From assembly GCA_019614645.1 (NCBI GenBank), contig JABWDB010000002.1, positions 11,321,501 through 11,385,500 on the forward strand: DNA of 64,000 bases, given 5' to 3'. Source of the DNA: Stratiolaelaps scimitus (taxonomy: Eukaryota > Arthropoda > Arachnida > Mesostigmata > Laelapidae). Below the pieces are notes generated by a model. The model worked only from the letters and a program-made list of their open reading frames with translations, did not search any database and was not told the DNA's origin. Below, one piece after another: positions 62,365 through 64,000 of the stretch. The translations under genes were made by a program, and so were the position numbers. The stretch's first letter is position 1, and every line of letters begins with the position of its first letter.

Positions 62365-64000
62365 ATCCGCACAACTCGTCCGTGTATATTTGACCCTCAC
62401 CTTGTTGGTTGTCAGAATAAAAATCTAGAACTAGTAGGTGCTACCACCTAATTCGCCTATCTGTGTGTTCCTAAACAATCAAGTTCGGCACCTCCTCACG
62501 ATGACAACGTGAGCTGTTTCTGACGACTATGATAAACAGTTCGATTTACGCAGCATTTCTCCTCATTGTCCAGGCTGACTAAATCGGCTGGCTGACGTAC
62601 GAGCACTTGTTTTCAACTCGCTAACACGTCAACGCGACGTATCCAAGGTCAGCCTTTCTGGCTAATAACATCACAGCAGTAACAACTATGTATAGTTATG
62701 ATATTTTTCAGAGTATGTTTAGTCTGATTGAACTTATCATATATATATATGTATATATATATATAGCAAATATGTCATACATGAATCGGTAACTATCATC
62801 AGTGGTCGATATGGCGCGCATTCGATCGAACACGAACGACGTCGCTCACGAGCTTAGACAACCCATTCAAACCGTCCTCAATTGTTAGTTACGTTGTATG
62901 GATGCTCACTTTGTCTCTTAACCCTCCTATTTGGTGACATTATTTGACTTCTGGTGTTATTGCTGCGATCGTTAACAGTAGAATTACCCAACAGCCAGCA
63001 CACAGTCGCAGAATTAACAAACCGAGGAGTTCCGTCCGTATCAGATGCAGAAATTCTCGCTTTTATTATAATATTTCTCTCACGAGAACTGTTAGAGTTC
63101 TCCTATAAATATCGTGTCGAATATAGCACACTTAACCTGTTCAGCTAGAGTTTGGTTGGCACAAAGGTAGATACCTCGGCAACAGCGGATTATATCAGCC
63201 TAGTCAATTTCCCGGGGTGACTCACAGCCAACACTTAACGTTCACAGGACTCAACATTAGAAACAATATGGGGCGGAAAAGACCTTACCTTTTAACTAAC
63301 TTCCTATTCTGTCTTGTCCTACAGCTGCATTCGAACAATATCTGCTACACCTAAACAAATGTATATAGTATATGTGACGATGTATCTGTGTGTGTGTGTG
63401 ATGACACGCTTCCAGACAAGGGGGACACCTGACCTACTAATCATGTAGCATTATAGATGCTTTCCAGACCAATAACTTCGCTCCGCCACCTTGGAGCGGG
63501 AGTGCGGACCGTTGTCCTAAATATTCAGAAGGTACAAGCCGGACCCGGGAGTGCCGGGGGGGGGCGTGGTTTAACCTCGAAATGAACGCAAGGCAACCTA
63601 ACGTCGCCCTACGAACAAGTTTAGGTTGGGCACGCCAGGCGTAAATGACATTCGCGATGCTCACTATATATCGGAGTCCTCCTCCCACGCATGCATTTTC
63701 ATTGCCCGATCTTCATATCCGATGTCCCATCGTTGGTACACAAACTTGTCGACCTACAACTGCACACCGTGCACTATCACATATAGCCGTATATTTATCT
63801 GGGTCTTCTGTGGTAACCAACAGCAGCCAAGCCGAACTAGACTAAGCTAAATATAGAGCCGTATGCAGGGGCCGTCAGGGTGAAAATATTTGGCTGGCTA
63901 CCCATATCTCCTCTCATAGTATTATCGTACCCTACAACCTCGGGTGGTTCACAAACAAGCAAGCCATAACACGGCAGTGGCGACAGAAGCAGCCGCAGCA
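62365..64000. other. No gene recognised
   Basis: AT-rich DNA with TA tracts at about 62736-62764 and a GT run near 63389-63400. A degenerate third copy of the SINE-like tail is at about 63221-63251. A G-run lies near 63558. A CAACCTAA/TTAGGTTG inverted pair flanks about 63592-63630. Confidence 0.4.
63221..63251 (-). mobile_element. Degenerate third copy of the SINE-like tail
   Basis: CTCACAGCCaACACTTAACGtTCACAGGACT aligns to CTCACAGCCTTAAACATTTAACGTCCACGGAACT at 49836-49869 with a small gap and a few substitutions. Only the tail is recognisable. Confidence 0.3.

Overview
This window is eukaryotic nuclear DNA. Genes are split by GT-AG introns, stretches between genes are long, AT microsatellites are numerous, and a tRNA-derived SINE-like repeat family is present. 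Protein content (an Integrator subunit, an ionotropic glutamate receptor, an alpha-crystallin small heat-shock protein) and short compact exons suggest an arthropod. A mite or other chelicerate is my best guess, but the sequence alone does not prove it.

Layout. 1-2.3 kb: no gene seen. 2.3-2.85 kb (+): a two-exon gene for a small secreted cysteine-containing protein. 2.85-8.6 kb: no supported gene. 8.6-10.25 kb: a decayed endogenous copy of a circular Rep-encoding single-stranded (CRESS) DNA virus. It has a capsid-like remnant on the minus strand, a rep fragment reading away from it on the plus strand, and a second rep copy inverted against the first. 10.3-17.8 kb: no supported gene. 18.0-18.7 kb (+): an intronless small heat-shock protein with a TATA box. 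About 20.7 kb: a tRNA-derived SINE-like repeat, with related copies at 49.8 kb and 63.2 kb. 22.0-28.2 kb (+): Integrator complex subunit 2 in eight exons, whose phases all agree. 30.1-36.2 kb (-): the C-terminal nine exons of a divergent ionotropic glutamate receptor, convergent with INTS2. 36.2-53.5 kb: mostly repeats and hairpins, with a weak trace of a Tc1-like transposase; some amino-terminal receptor exons may lie here unrecognised. 53.5-54.0 kb (-): a Ser-rich coding exon of unknown function, facing a possible plus-strand first exon at 54.65 kb across a shared upstream region. 54.9-64 kb: low-complexity DNA, microsatellites and perfect short hairpins.

The genes do not form a pathway. 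INTS2 is a nuclear housekeeping factor for snRNA 3' processing and transcription attenuation, the receptor is a membrane channel, and the heat-shock protein is a chaperone. The most notable content is the viral element, now non-functional because of frameshifts, stops and rearrangement. The receptor is the second point of interest: it has lost the usual pore motif and part of the glutamate-binding motif while keeping its overall architecture, and a 20-bp tandem duplication straddles one of its splice acceptors.
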